The notes: generated from the sequence alone by a model not told the origin. A stretch of 14,079 nt of DNA from an uncultured Lachnospiraceae bacterium (GCA_937877165.1 CALEFO010000129.1:1-14079); one strand, 5' to 3'; shown: positions 1-7,325, counted from the first letter of the stretch. Numbers and translations: made by a program.

Positions 1-194
1 TTCATGCACGGCTTTTTTGTTAGCCAGTACAAGCCTGCCTTCCCTTTTTCGCCAATAGAATCAGATAACTGGCAATTTTTTGCGCATTTTATGAAATCTG
101 TGGTGCTTTTCGTAGCTTTTTTCCATTTCCGTTAATGCTTTATCGTGATAAATTAAGAACGTAGCTTTTGAAACACTTATGAGGAGGTGTATCA
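1..194 (+). promoter_or_regulatory. Upstream region of the purine permease gene, with dyad and strong RBS
   Basis: This leader holds a perfect inverted repeat TTTATC-GT-GATAAA at 139-152, which could be an operator. A direct 10-base repeat, CGTAGCTTTT, occurs at 111-120 and 160-169. A consensus Shine-Dalgarno AGGAGGTG at 182-189 lies five bases before the ATG. I could not pick a convincing -35/-10 pair. I also looked for the conserved core of a purine riboswitch, which often precedes permeases of this family, and did not find it. The ribosome binding site is secure; the regulatory roles of the repeats are guesses. Confidence 0.35.
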
Positions 195-1562
195 ATGTTA
201 GAAAAACTGTTCCAGCTCAAGGAGCACGGCACAACCGTCCGCACGGAGGTGATTGCCGGACTCACCACATTCCTGACGATGGCTTATATTCTGGCCGTCA
301 ACCCCAACATTCTGGGTACTGTCATGGACCGCAGCGGTGTCTTTGTTGCAACGGCACTTGCTTCCGCTCTTGCCACATTCATCATGGCATTCCTGGCAAA
401 TTACCCGATCGCCCTTTCCGCAGGTCTTGGCCTGAATGCGTACTTCGCATACACCGTCTGCCTGGGCGAGCTTGGCGGTGAGGCAGATGCATTCACCATC
501 GCTCTGACCGCCGTTCTCGTAGAAGGCATCATCTTCATCATCCTTTCCTTCTTCAAGGCTCGCGAGGCCATCATCAACGGTATCCCGACCAACCTGAAGA
601 ACGGCATCTCCGCCGGCATCGGTCTGTTCGTTGCCTTCATCGGCATGCAGAACGCCGGCATCATCATCAAGAACGATTCCACTATCGTCGGACTGGGCAG
701 CTTCTCTACTCCCGATGTCACGCTCGCGATCATCGGCTTCCTGATCATCCTCGCACTGGTTCATTACAACGTAAAGGGATCCGTTCTCATCGGCATCATC
801 GCCACCTGGGTTCTGGGCATGATCGCTCAGGCAATCGGCTGGTATGTTCCGAATCCGGATGCAGGCGTTTACAGCGTATTCCCTGATTTCTCCGCGGGAC
901 TTCAGCTGGGCGGCCTCGCCAACACGGCCTTCAAGTTCAACTTCGGCTGGGCAGCATCCCATCTTGTTCAGTTCATCGCCATCGTCTTCTCCTTCCTCTA
1001 TGTGGATATCTTCGATACCGTCGGAACCGTCGTCGGTGTTGCAGATAAGGCAGGCCTTCTGGACAAGGATGGCAAGCTTCCCCGCGTCGGCAAGGTTCTG
1101 ATGGCAGATGCCGTCGGTACCTGCGCAGGTGCATGCCTTGGTACCTCTACCATTACTTCCTTCGTTGAGTCCAGCGCAGGTGTTGCAGCAGGCGGACGTA
1201 CCGGTCTTACTTCTCTGACTACCGGCATCATGTTCCTCGTTTCTCTCCTGCTCTCCCCCATCTTCCTGGCAATTCCCGGATTCGCAACGGCACCGGCTCT
1301 GATCTATGTCGGCATGCTGATGGTTTCCTCCGTCAAGAAGATCGAGTTCAATGGTGATGTAGCAGATACCGCAGGCGCATACATGGCAATCGTTATGATG
1401 CCTCTTGCCTACTCCATCGCAACCGGTATCATGTTCGCTATCATGACCTGGGTTATCATCAAGGTTGTCGAGAAGAAGGCAAAGGATGTCAGCCCTGTTA
1501 TGTGGGTTGTATTTGCACTCTTCGCATTGAGAATTCTGACACTTGTCACGAACTTCCAGTAA
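195..1562 (+). CDS. NCS2 family (AzgA/PbuG-type) purine permease
   Basis: This 455-residue, highly hydrophobic protein is an inner-membrane proton-coupled nucleobase importer of the AzgA branch of NCS2, which includes Bacillus PbuG (hypoxanthine/guanine). Visible family signatures are GLTTFLTMAYILAVNP at residues 22-37, GLGLNAYFA at 77-85, DIFDTVGT at 271-278 with the conserved acidic residues of TM8, and GTSTITSFVESSAG at 316-329 with the TM10 glutamate at 325. Length matches PbuG-like proteins (about 430-460). The start is fixed by a consensus RBS five bases upstream. The gene stands alone, with a terminator directly after it. Codon use is strongly skewed to C-ending codons (ATC, TTC, GGC), more than in its neighbours, which suggests high expression. 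The skew also leaves the opposite strand open across the whole gene. The exact substrate (guanine, hypoxanthine, adenine) cannot be decided from sequence. Confidence 0.95.
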   Translation: MLEKLFQLKEHGTTVRTEVIAGLTTFLTMAYILAVNPNILGTVMDRSGVFVATALASALATFIMAFLANYPIALSAGLGLNAYFAYTVCLGELGGEADAFTIALTAVLVEGIIFIILSFFKAREAIINGIPTNLKNGISAGIGLFVAFIGMQNAGIIIKNDSTIVGLGSFSTPDVTLAIIGFLIILALVHYNVKGSVLIGIIATWVLGMIAQAIGWYVPNPDAGVYSVFPDFSAGLQLGGLANTAFKFNFGWAASHLVQFIAIVFSFLYVDIFDTVGTVVGVADKAGLLDKDGKLPRVGKVLMADAVGTCAGACLGTSTITSFVESSAGVAAGGRTGLTSLTTGIMFLVSLLLSPIFLAIPGFATAPALIYVGMLMVSSVKKIEFNGDVADTAGAYMAIVMMPLAYSIATGIMFAIMTWVIIKVVEKKAKDVSPVMWVVFALFALRILTLVTNFQ

Positions 1563-1577
1563 AGAATTTTCTCCTTC

Positions 1578-1621
1578 AAAAAATCTGTCCGGCTGCATTA
1601 GCAGCCGGACAGATTTTTTTT
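1578..1621. terminator. Bidirectional intrinsic terminator
   Basis: A perfect 19-bp stem (1578-1596 paired with 1601-1619) has a four-base ATTA loop. Its core is GTCCGGCTGC/GCAGCCGGAC, flanked by an A-run on the left and eight Ts on the right. It lies 15 bases after the permease stop and 17 bases past the end of the convergent GGDEF-EAL gene, so it can stop transcription from both sides. Confidence 0.93.
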
Positions 1622-1638
1622 CCTAATTGTTCACCCCT

Positions 1639-4600
1639 TCAGTCGAAACTTCCTTTCTGTTTCGGCCCAAAGAGCTCTCCCCTTGCTTCCTTCATCCGAT
1701 TTCTCGCAAGCATCAGACATTGCTCCAGATTTTCCGCTTCTGAATACAATCCGGCTCCTGCCGAAACATAGACGGTAACCGGAATCTCGCCGATCCGCCG
1801 GATCTGCCACAGCTTTTGCCGGATTTTTTCGATTTCCGTTTCCATGCCCTCAAGGCTCTCCGTCTGACAAATCACAACGAAATTATCCAGCCAGATCCTT
1901 CCGACGGCGCCTCCTGCTCCGACCGCTTCCTTCATATTGTCTGCGATCCGATGAAGCAGCCGCTCCCCCAGATCTTTTCCGTACTTATCCCGGAAGGCAT
2001 TGTATTCATGTATATCCACATAGATATAGCCGAAATTCCGCTTTTCCTCCTCATATGCTTTTCGGAATTTCTCACTGACCTGCATGATCCCACGAATATT
2101 CAGCGCTCCAGACAACACATCAATGCTCTCCCTTGCCGGATCTGCATCGCTCTCCCAATCCGTAACATCGATAAAATAGCTGAAGATTCCAATGATTCTT
2201 CCATCACGGTACAGCGGCTGCTTATTCGTTAGAACATCATGCAGCACTCCTTTGACCAGGCATTTTTGCGGCTGCAGCAGCAGTGATCCTCCCTTTGCCA
2301 GAATGCTCTCTTCCTGCTGCCTGTATTCCGTTCCTGCAATATGCCACCCGAACTCCTCGTCCATTTTCCCATACAGCTCACTGGAAGAGGAGAGTCCGAA
2401 ATAATCCAGAAACGACTGACTGGCCCCCAGGTACCGGCGTCTTTCGTCCTTCCAGCACAGCTTGATGCTGGATCCCACAAGCAGATTTCTCCAAAAGTCC
2501 TCCGGTGAGGCAAATTCCGCATTCGCGGTCACAAGTCTGCCATCCCCGGAAAGAGAAGCCGGAAGTGTTTCTGCAAACCTCTCTGCCTGTTTCCTGGCAT
2601 TTGCAGCTGTGCTCCCGGGCAGCTCCTGCTGCCTGCTTCTCCAAATGGCATCCATATTGTCAAGAAGCTCTTCCTCCTGCACACTCTGCACGGCGGATAC
2701 ATACTCTCTTTTTCCCAATTTGGAGATCAGAACAAAAAGATGCCGTTTCCAGCGGTATTGTCCCGTATGCTCCTTCGTACGAAAATATCCGCTGATAAAT
2801 CCCTTCGGACTGTTCTGCATTCTCGCATAAAGGGTTTGGGGATCCGCAAATTCCAGATACCGTCTCTGGTCTTCCGGATAAATGCGATCCCTTGCATAGC
2901 CTTCCGGATCAATGGTATGCTTCCAGTTCTCTTCCTCCTCCGGATTTTCTGCCTTCGTCAGCAGGGAGTGTGTCTTCCCCTGATCCGGATTGCTGATATA
3001 AATATTCTCGCAGGTCAAATACAGACTCCGGATTGCCTCATCCATCTCTACCTCATGATTCAGCTCCGAATTTTCCGTCATATCAGATACGCAGACTAAG
3101 AGCATTTTTTTGCCTGGCATTTCTCCGATGCAGGATGCCGTCAGCAAAAAGTACCGTCCATCTGATACAAAGCTCGTGCTGCGCCTCCCGGACCCGGCAG
3201 AAAGCTTCCCGGCTCCGTTTCGCATTTCCTCATAATCCGGAAAAATAGGATCATTGCACAGCTCTTCCAGAAGAAAATTGGAATCGATCCGAAGCCTTCC
3301 AAGGACCTCACGCAGCTTATCATTGATATACGGAATCCGAAAATTCTTCCCATCGTATTCAGCCAGCGCGATGCTTCTCTCATCAATCAGATTGACCTTG
3401 CCAATCTCATCATAATAATGGCCAAGAACCTCATTCTCCACCTTTTCCTTCTGCTGAAGGATCTGACCCACGCCTTCTTCAAACCGCTGCGGCTTTCCAT
3501 AATAATATCCTTGAATTTTCTCACAGCCGATTTCCCGCAGGAAATCCAGCTGCTGCTGATTCTCTACTCCCTCCGCCAGCGTCTGAATTCCGATTTTCTT
3601 AGCCATATCCACAACGGAAGTGACAATCTTGCGGGATCTTTCCCCGGAGTCCGACAGAAAGCGCATGTCAATTTTGATTTCGTCAAACTGATAGTCCTTC
3701 AGAACATTCAGCGTCGAATATCCGCTTCCGAAATCATCCATCCATACCTGATAGCCGCTCTCATGGAACTGTTCCATCGTCCGCCGGACATGATTGTCGT
3801 TGTCCGCCAGCATGCTCTCCGTAATTTCGACATGGATCATCTCTTTGGGCACTTCATACTCCCGGGTGATCTTGTCTACCTCGCTCAGGATATCACACAG
3901 ATCAAAGTCAAGCCGTGACAGGTTAAAGGACACCGGGACAAAGGGATGACCTGCATTCTTCTCCCGCCGGTAATCCTCGCAGACAAGACGCACAATCTGC
4001 AGATCCAGCTTATGAATGAGCATATTTTCTTCCAGAACATGGATAAAAAGAGACGGAGGCATCAGGCCGTACTCCGGATCCTCCCAGCGTGCAAGTGCCT
4101 CCATGCCGCACAGCTTTCCCGTCAGCGTGCGCATCACCGGCTGGTAATAGACATGAATCCATCCATTTTGGATGGCCTGATCCAGATTTTCCAGAATATA
4201 AGAGCGGCGTTCCATCGCAGCTTCCAATTCATGATCGTAATAATGCCAGAAGGTTTCTCCGATGGATTTCCCGCGCAGACTGTCCGCTGCCGTTTTGGCT
4301 TTATCCCCGGCCGCGATCACAGAATCCGACGGATCAATATCATAAATACCCGCGCGGATGCTCAAGATATTGTCACAGGAAATTTCCTGCAGGCGATGGT
4401 TTAATTCCTTCAGAATTTCTTCCACCTGATCCTGTTTGGCCAGAAACAGGAAATGATCCTCAGCGATTCTGCCAGGCAGTCCAATGGAGGAATTAGCCTG
4501 CAGTGCACGTGCAAAACGCCGCAGCACCACATCCCCTTCTTCATAGCCATAGCGCCGGTTGTATCGGCGGAAATGATGCAGATTCAGAAATACAATGACG

Positions 4601-4746
4601 GTTTCTGCAGCCTCCTCCGGAGGCATTCCCTTCAATGCCCTGTGCGCTCTTTCCGCGAACTGATGAAGTCCCCACAGACCAGTCAGATGATCCTTTCCGG
4701 CCAGCCACTCCTCGTTCTCGCGCAACCTTCCCCCAACTCTGTTCAT
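1639..4746 (-). CDS. GGDEF-EAL-PAS cyclic-di-GMP signalling protein, likely phosphodiesterase
   Basis: This is a 1035-residue protein with no membrane segments. Domain order, numbered from this start: a degenerate GGDEF (about 20-170; AEDHF in place of GGDEF, metal aspartate missing); a complete EAL domain (about 198-425); three PAS-like domains (about 448-560, 570-695 and 757-865); and a second degenerate GGDEF (about 875-1022; WLDNF at the signature). The EAL domain keeps its catalytic set: E216 (MEALARW), N275, E307, D337/D338 (DDFGSGYS), K358, E392 and Q412. The likely activity is hydrolysis of c-di-GMP to pGpG, with GGDEF and PAS parts sensing or regulating. I chose ATG 4746 because GGGGGAG lies just before it. 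An in-frame ATG at 4803 would add 19 residues, but it lies inside a repeat hairpin and has no Shine-Dalgarno. The gene is transcribed away from the DMT transporter. Signal and targets are unknown. Confidence 0.9.
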   Translation of the reverse strand: MNRVGGRLRENEEWLAGKDHLTGLWGLHQFAERAHRALKGMPPEEAAETVIVFLNLHHFRRYNRRYGYEEGDVVLRRFARALQANSSIGLPGRIAEDHFLFLAKQDQVEEILKELNHRLQEISCDNILSIRAGIYDIDPSDSVIAAGDKAKTAADSLRGKSIGETFWHYYDHELEAAMERRSYILENLDQAIQNGWIHVYYQPVMRTLTGKLCGMEALARWEDPEYGLMPPSLFIHVLEENMLIHKLDLQIVRLVCEDYRREKNAGHPFVPVSFNLSRLDFDLCDILSEVDKITREYEVPKEMIHVEITESMLADNDNHVRRTMEQFHESGYQVWMDDFGSGYSTLNVLKDYQFDEIKIDMRFLSDSGERSRKIVTSVVDMAKKIGIQTLAEGVENQQQLDFLREIGCEKIQGYYYGKPQRFEEGVGQILQQKEKVENEVLGHYYDEIGKVNLIDERSIALAEYDGKNFRIPYINDKLREVLGRLRIDSNFLLEELCNDPIFPDYEEMRNGAGKLSAGSGRRSTSFVSDGRYFLLTASCIGEMPGKKMLLVCVSDMTENSELNHEVEMDEAIRSLYLTCENIYISNPDQGKTHSLLTKAENPEEEENWKHTIDPEGYARDRIYPEDQRRYLEFADPQTLYARMQNSPKGFISGYFRTKEHTGQYRWKRHLFVLISKLGKREYVSAVQSVQEEELLDNMDAIWRSRQQELPGSTAANARKQAERFAETLPASLSGDGRLVTANAEFASPEDFWRNLLVGSSIKLCWKDERRRYLGASQSFLDYFGLSSSSELYGKMDEEFGWHIAGTEYRQQEESILAKGGSLLLQPQKCLVKGVLHDVLTNKQPLYRDGRIIGIFSYFIDVTDWESDADPARESIDVLSGALNIRGIMQVSEKFRKAYEEEKRNFGYIYVDIHEYNAFRDKYGKDLGERLLHRIADNMKEAVGAGGAVGRIWLDNFVVICQTESLEGMETEIEKIRQKLWQIRRIGEIPVTVYVSAGAGLYSEAENLEQCLMLARNRMKEARGELFGPKQKGSFD

Positions 4747-4756
4747 TTCTCTCCCC

Positions 4757-4861
4757 CGCTGAGGCGAAATTCGCGAAGGCGATTTCGCCGAATGCGGCAG
4801 CATCGGTGCATCAGCACCGATGCTGCTGTTTGAAAGTGACCTACCAGTGTCACCTTCAAAC
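4757..4861 (-). repeat. Composite three-hairpin REP-like element, long copy
   Basis: Three hairpins follow one another. HP1 is 4763-4774/4779-4789 (GGCGAAATTCGC/GCGATTTCGCC, one bulged T, GAAG loop). HP2 is 4797-4809/4814-4826 (GCAGCATCGGTGC/GCACCGATGCTGC, 13 bp perfect, ATCA loop). HP3 is 4828-4840/4849-4861 (GTTTGAAAGTGAC/GTCACCTTCAAAC, 12 of 13 paired). The 40 bases at 4757-4796 recur exactly at 12078-12117. The element lies in the 5' leader of the GGDEF-EAL gene, between its predicted promoter and RBS, so all three hairpins would form in that mRNA. No transposase or target duplication is visible. It could be a REP/MITE-type mobile element, a regulatory leader, or both. Confidence 0.85.
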
Positions 4862-4903
4862 GTCTTCCCCCTGCACAGTCAGGCAAAGAGAACAACCGCC
4901 TTC

Positions 4904-4933
4904 TTGTACAAAACATACTGTTTGTATTATACT
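4904..4933 (+). promoter_or_regulatory. Predicted promoter and operator-like dyad for the DMT transporter
   Basis: The -10 box TATACT is at 4928-4933. The -35 is TGTACA at 4905-4910 (17-base spacer) or TTGTAC at 4904-4909 (18). A dyad at 4907-4926, TAC(A)AAACA-TAC-TGTTTGTA (8-base arms, one extra A), fills the spacer and could be a repressor site. The -10 box overlaps that of the opposed promoter. Confidence 0.45.
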
Positions 4934-4954
4934 AAATCGTCCGTTTTGTAGCAA
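4926..4954 (-). promoter_or_regulatory. Predicted promoter of the GGDEF-EAL gene
   Basis: Read on the minus strand: -35 TTGCTA (4954-4949), 17-base spacer, consensus -10 TATAAT (4931-4926). Transcription would start near 4919. That gives a leader of about 170 nt containing all three hairpins of the repeat element. Confidence 0.6.
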
Positions 4955-4981
4955 ATATTACGAATAAAAGGGGCATATTTT

Positions 4982-5902
4982 ATGAATCCAATGATCATTT
5001 CCGATTCCCGGCGCAAGGCAGCCGGTGCCATTCTTACTCTCGCGGGAGGTGCCTGCTGGGGGCTTTCCGGCTCAATGGGTCAGTATCTGTTTGACAAGGA
5101 AGGCATGGATGTCCGTTGGCTGGTTCCGATCCGTCTTGGTCTTGCGGGCCTCATTCTTCTTGCCTTCTGCTTCGCAAGATCCGGACGACATATCTTCGAT
5201 CCGTGGAAAACTGCCCGCGACCGCAGAGACCTTCTCATCTACGGTCTGGCCGGCGTCTCCGCCTGCCAGTTTCTCTACTTCACAACGATCCAGCTCTCGA
5301 GTGCTGCAGTCGGAACCATTCTGCAGGATCTCTCCCCCGCCATGATTCTTCTGGTTTCCTGCCTGCTTGCCAGGCGCAAACCAAAAAGTATGGAGATTTT
5401 CGCTATCCTGCTGGCCTTGTTCGGAGTCTTTCTTCTGAGCACCGGTGGCAATCCGCAGAAGATGCAGGTCTCCCCCGCGGCCCTTCTCACGGGTGTTCTA
5501 TGCGCCATCTGTGTCACCGTCTACAACATGGTTCCCGGAAATCTCATGAAGAAATACCCGGTGGTCCTCATGCAGGGTTGGTCCTTCCTGATGGGAAGCG
5601 CGGCGATCGCTCTGATCTTCCGCTCCTGGACCTGGCAGTACGTCCCTACTCCCATGGGGTGGTTTGGGGTCGGCTTCGTAGTCATTGTCGGCAATGTTCT
5701 TGCGTTCCCTCTGTACATCCAGGGCATTAAATACATTGGCCCGGAGAGGGGAAGCCTCTACGGCTTCTCAGAGCCTGTCACGGCTGCCATCATTTCAACA
5801 ACAATTCTCGACAGTTCCTTTAACCCTGCAGATGCCGTCGGATTCGCCTCCATCTTTCTGATGCTGGTTCTGATCTCACTTTCCGGAAAAAAAGTCAACT
5901 GA
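4982..5902 (+). CDS. EamA/DMT superfamily transporter
   Basis: This 306-residue membrane protein has about ten hydrophobic segments in two EamA repeats (roughly residues 14-155 and 166-302). That is the usual size and layout of drug/metabolite transporters such as RhaT/YdcZ-like exporters. The N-terminal segment GGACWGLSGSMGQYLF (22-37) and the TM9 segment with GFSEPVTAAI (261-270) fit the family. Start at 4982: AGGGG at 4969-4973 lies eight bases upstream. A second Met at residue 4 is possible but less well spaced. It is a single gene diverging from the GGDEF-EAL gene, followed by a terminator shared with ilvE. Family members export amino acids, metabolites or drugs; nothing here decides the substrate. 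Adjacency to ilvE makes an amino-acid link conceivable, but the genes are convergent, not an operon. Confidence 0.92.
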   Translation: MNPMIISDSRRKAAGAILTLAGGACWGLSGSMGQYLFDKEGMDVRWLVPIRLGLAGLILLAFCFARSGRHIFDPWKTARDRRDLLIYGLAGVSACQFLYFTTIQLSSAAVGTILQDLSPAMILLVSCLLARRKPKSMEIFAILLALFGVFLLSTGGNPQKMQVSPAALLTGVLCAICVTVYNMVPGNLMKKYPVVLMQGWSFLMGSAAIALIFRSWTWQYVPTPMGWFGVGFVVIVGNVLAFPLYIQGIKYIGPERGSLYGFSEPVTAAIISTTILDSSFNPADAVGFASIFLMLVLISLSGKKVN

Positions 5903-5975
5903 GATCCTTTTAAAAAGCCACTCGCACAGTCCCATACTGCACACCTTGCGTGCCGTCAGATGCACCAGCCTTCAA

Positions 5976-6040
5976 AAAAAGATGCCACAGCGATTTTGTG
6001 AATCCAGTTCACCTCCTGCGCTGCAGCATCTTTTTCTTTT
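5976..6040. terminator. Long bidirectional terminator between DMT transporter and ilvE
   Basis: The arms AAAAAGATGC-CA-CAGCG (5976-5992) and CGCTG-CA-GCATCTTTTT (6019-6035) pair except for a 2x2 internal mismatch, and more Ts follow to 6040. The 26-base apex contains a small hairpin, GTGAA-TCCAG-TTCAC (5998-6012). The A-rich left and T-rich right arms let it work from both convergent genes. The remaining intergenic bases (5903-5975) show no clear feature. Confidence 0.85.
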
Positions 6041-6067
6041 ATGCTTATTTCTTTGTGTTTCTCAGAA

Positions 6068-7105
6068 TCACTCGATCACGTGAATCCAGCCTTCCGGAGC
6101 CTCCAGTTCGCCTTCCTGAATGCCAAGAAGGGTTGTGCGGAGCTTGTCCATCCACGGTCCGATCTTCTCCATACCAGAAGCCAGCTCATAGTCCGTTCCA
6201 TGATCATTGATCTTGCCAATCGGAGAAATGACGGCTGCGGTTCCGCAAAGGCCGCACTCCTTAAAGGCGCCGTCCTTGACTTCCTGCCAGTATACCGGGC
6301 GCTCGTCCACCTTCATCCCGAGATAATGCTCTGCCACATAAACAAGGCTTCTTCTCGTAATGGAAGGAAGGATGGAATCTGACTTCGGAACAACCAGATG
6401 GTCGTCCTGATCGATGAAGAGAATGTTGGCACCGCCGGTCTCCTCAATCTTCGTTCTGGTCGCAGCATCCAGATAGATGTTCTCTGCAAAGCCTTCCTGA
6501 TGTGCTGTCACAATGGCATGCAGGCTCATTGCATAGTTCAGGCCAGCCTTGATGTTGCCGGTTCCATGCGGTGCTGCACGGTCATAATCACTGATCTTTA
6601 CGTAGATCGGCTTTGCACCGCCCTTAAAGTACGGGCCTACCGGGGTCGTGAAGACACGATACTGATAATCATCTGCGGGCTTTACACCGATTACCGGGCT
6701 GATTCCGAACATATAAGGACGGATATAAAGCGTTGCGCCGGTTCCAAAGGGCGGAACCCATGCAGCATTGGCCTCTACCACCTTGTGAATAGAATCCACG
6801 AACTGCTCCACCGGAAGCGGAGGCATCTCGAGGCGCTTCGCAGAATCATACATTCTCTGTCCGTTCATATCCGGGCGGAAGCATACAATATGTCCGTCCT
6901 TCGTCGTATAAGCCTTCAGGCCTTCGAAAACAGACTGACTGTACTGAAGGACACCTGCATCCTCGCTCATTACAATCTTATCATCATCAATGAGGGCACC
7001 CTCATCCCACTTACCGGCAGCTGCCGTATAATTGGCTACATAACGCTTATCGGTCTTCATATAGGCGAAGCCGAGGTTTGACCAGTCCAGATTCTTTTTC
7101 TCCAT
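6068..7105 (-). CDS. ilvE: Branched-chain amino acid aminotransferase
   Basis: This 345-residue fold-type IV PLP enzyme interconverts leucine, isoleucine and valine with their 2-oxo acids, using glutamate/2-oxoglutarate, in the cytoplasm. It matches the longer BCAT subgroup (about 340-360 residues, shared with eukaryotic enzymes). Visible features: QSVFEGLKAY (57-66), LYIRPYMFG (126-134), GNIKAGLNYA (183-192) with the Schiff-base lysine K186, YLDAATRTKIEETGGANILF (211-230) holding the PLP-ring glutamate, and GTAAVISPIG (288-297). The redox CXXC of the human enzymes is not at its usual place. GGGAGG lies about ten bases before the ATG. The gene lies downstream of, and in the same direction as, the polysaccharide operon. 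It has its own predicted promoter and a leader with a T-box-like motif, fitting control by branched-chain amino acid supply. Specificity is inferred from family. Confidence 0.95.
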   Translation of the reverse strand: MEKKNLDWSNLGFAYMKTDKRYVANYTAAAGKWDEGALIDDDKIVMSEDAGVLQYSQSVFEGLKAYTTKDGHIVCFRPDMNGQRMYDSAKRLEMPPLPVEQFVDSIHKVVEANAAWVPPFGTGATLYIRPYMFGISPVIGVKPADDYQYRVFTTPVGPYFKGGAKPIYVKISDYDRAAPHGTGNIKAGLNYAMSLHAIVTAHQEGFAENIYLDAATRTKIEETGGANILFIDQDDHLVVPKSDSILPSITRRSLVYVAEHYLGMKVDERPVYWQEVKDGAFKECGLCGTAAVISPIGKINDHGTDYELASGMEKIGPWMDKLRTTLLGIQEGELEAPEGWIHVIE

Positions 7106-7149
7106 GGTGATCTGTCCTCCCTGTCTTATAATTGGTTCTGACTGTCCGC

Positions 7150-7184
7150 AAAAAACTGCACGACTCTTCTCGCGGTACCAGACG
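7150..7184 (-). promoter_or_regulatory. Possible degenerate or minimal T-box/attenuator in ilvE leader
   Basis: On the minus strand the leader contains TGGTACCGCG (7180-7171). That is an exact match to the last ten bases of the 14-base T-box consensus AGGGTGGNACCGCG; the preceding bases (CGTC) do not match. About ten bases on, TCGTGCAG is followed by TTTTTT (7155-7150). CGCGA/TCGTG can pair (one G-U), with CTG/CAG as an outer stem, giving a weak terminator shape. T-boxes sense uncharged tRNA upstream of amino-acid genes, and ilvE is a standard target. Against it: only about 60 nt of leader precede the motif if the predicted promoter is right, too little for an ordinary specifier stem I. No specifier loop is certain. 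A chance match or a decayed T-box remains possible. Confidence 0.35.
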
Positions 7185-7249
7185 GAAAACCTCTACCCGC
7201 TCTTCCCGGATCTCTATCCTGTGCGGAGCAGTAATACGTAACGGTTTTG

Positions 7250-7278
7250 ATTATAGACCGCGCCCATGCATTTTTCCA
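7250..7278 (-). promoter_or_regulatory. Predicted ilvE promoter
   Basis: Read on the minus strand: TGGAAA (7278-7273, four of six to the -35 consensus), 17-base spacer, perfect TATAAT (7255-7250). The start would fall near 7243, giving a leader of about 137 nt before the ilvE ATG. No strong terminator separates the upstream glycosyltransferase gene, so operon read-through is also possible. Confidence 0.5.
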
Positions 7279-7325
7279 GTAAATCCGCAGGCAAACACAG
7301 CCAAAATCCATATTTTTCCGGATAT

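Noticed and set aside
198..1598. A 466-codon open frame on the minus strand, fully opposite the permease gene
   Set aside because: Its translation is rich in Cys, Asp and Glu without any recognisable motif. It arises because the permease uses mostly C-ending codons, which leaves no stops on the other strand. The permease itself has clear family motifs and a consensus RBS.
4747..4803. Longer N-terminus (19 residues) for the GGDEF-EAL protein
   Set aside because: The ATG at 4803 lies inside the HP2 hairpin with no Shine-Dalgarno, whereas ATG 4746 has GGGGGAG at proper spacing. Kept only as an ambiguity in the findings.
4757..4861. CRISPR-like array or integron attachment site
   Set aside because: The three hairpins differ in sequence, there are no regularly spaced identical repeats, and there is no integrase or cas gene nearby.
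4747..4919. Cyclic-di-GMP riboswitch in the GGDEF-EAL leader
   Set aside because: The conserved GEMM-I core (CACGCACAGGGCAAACC and the tetraloop-receptor) is absent. The structure present is explained by the repeat element.
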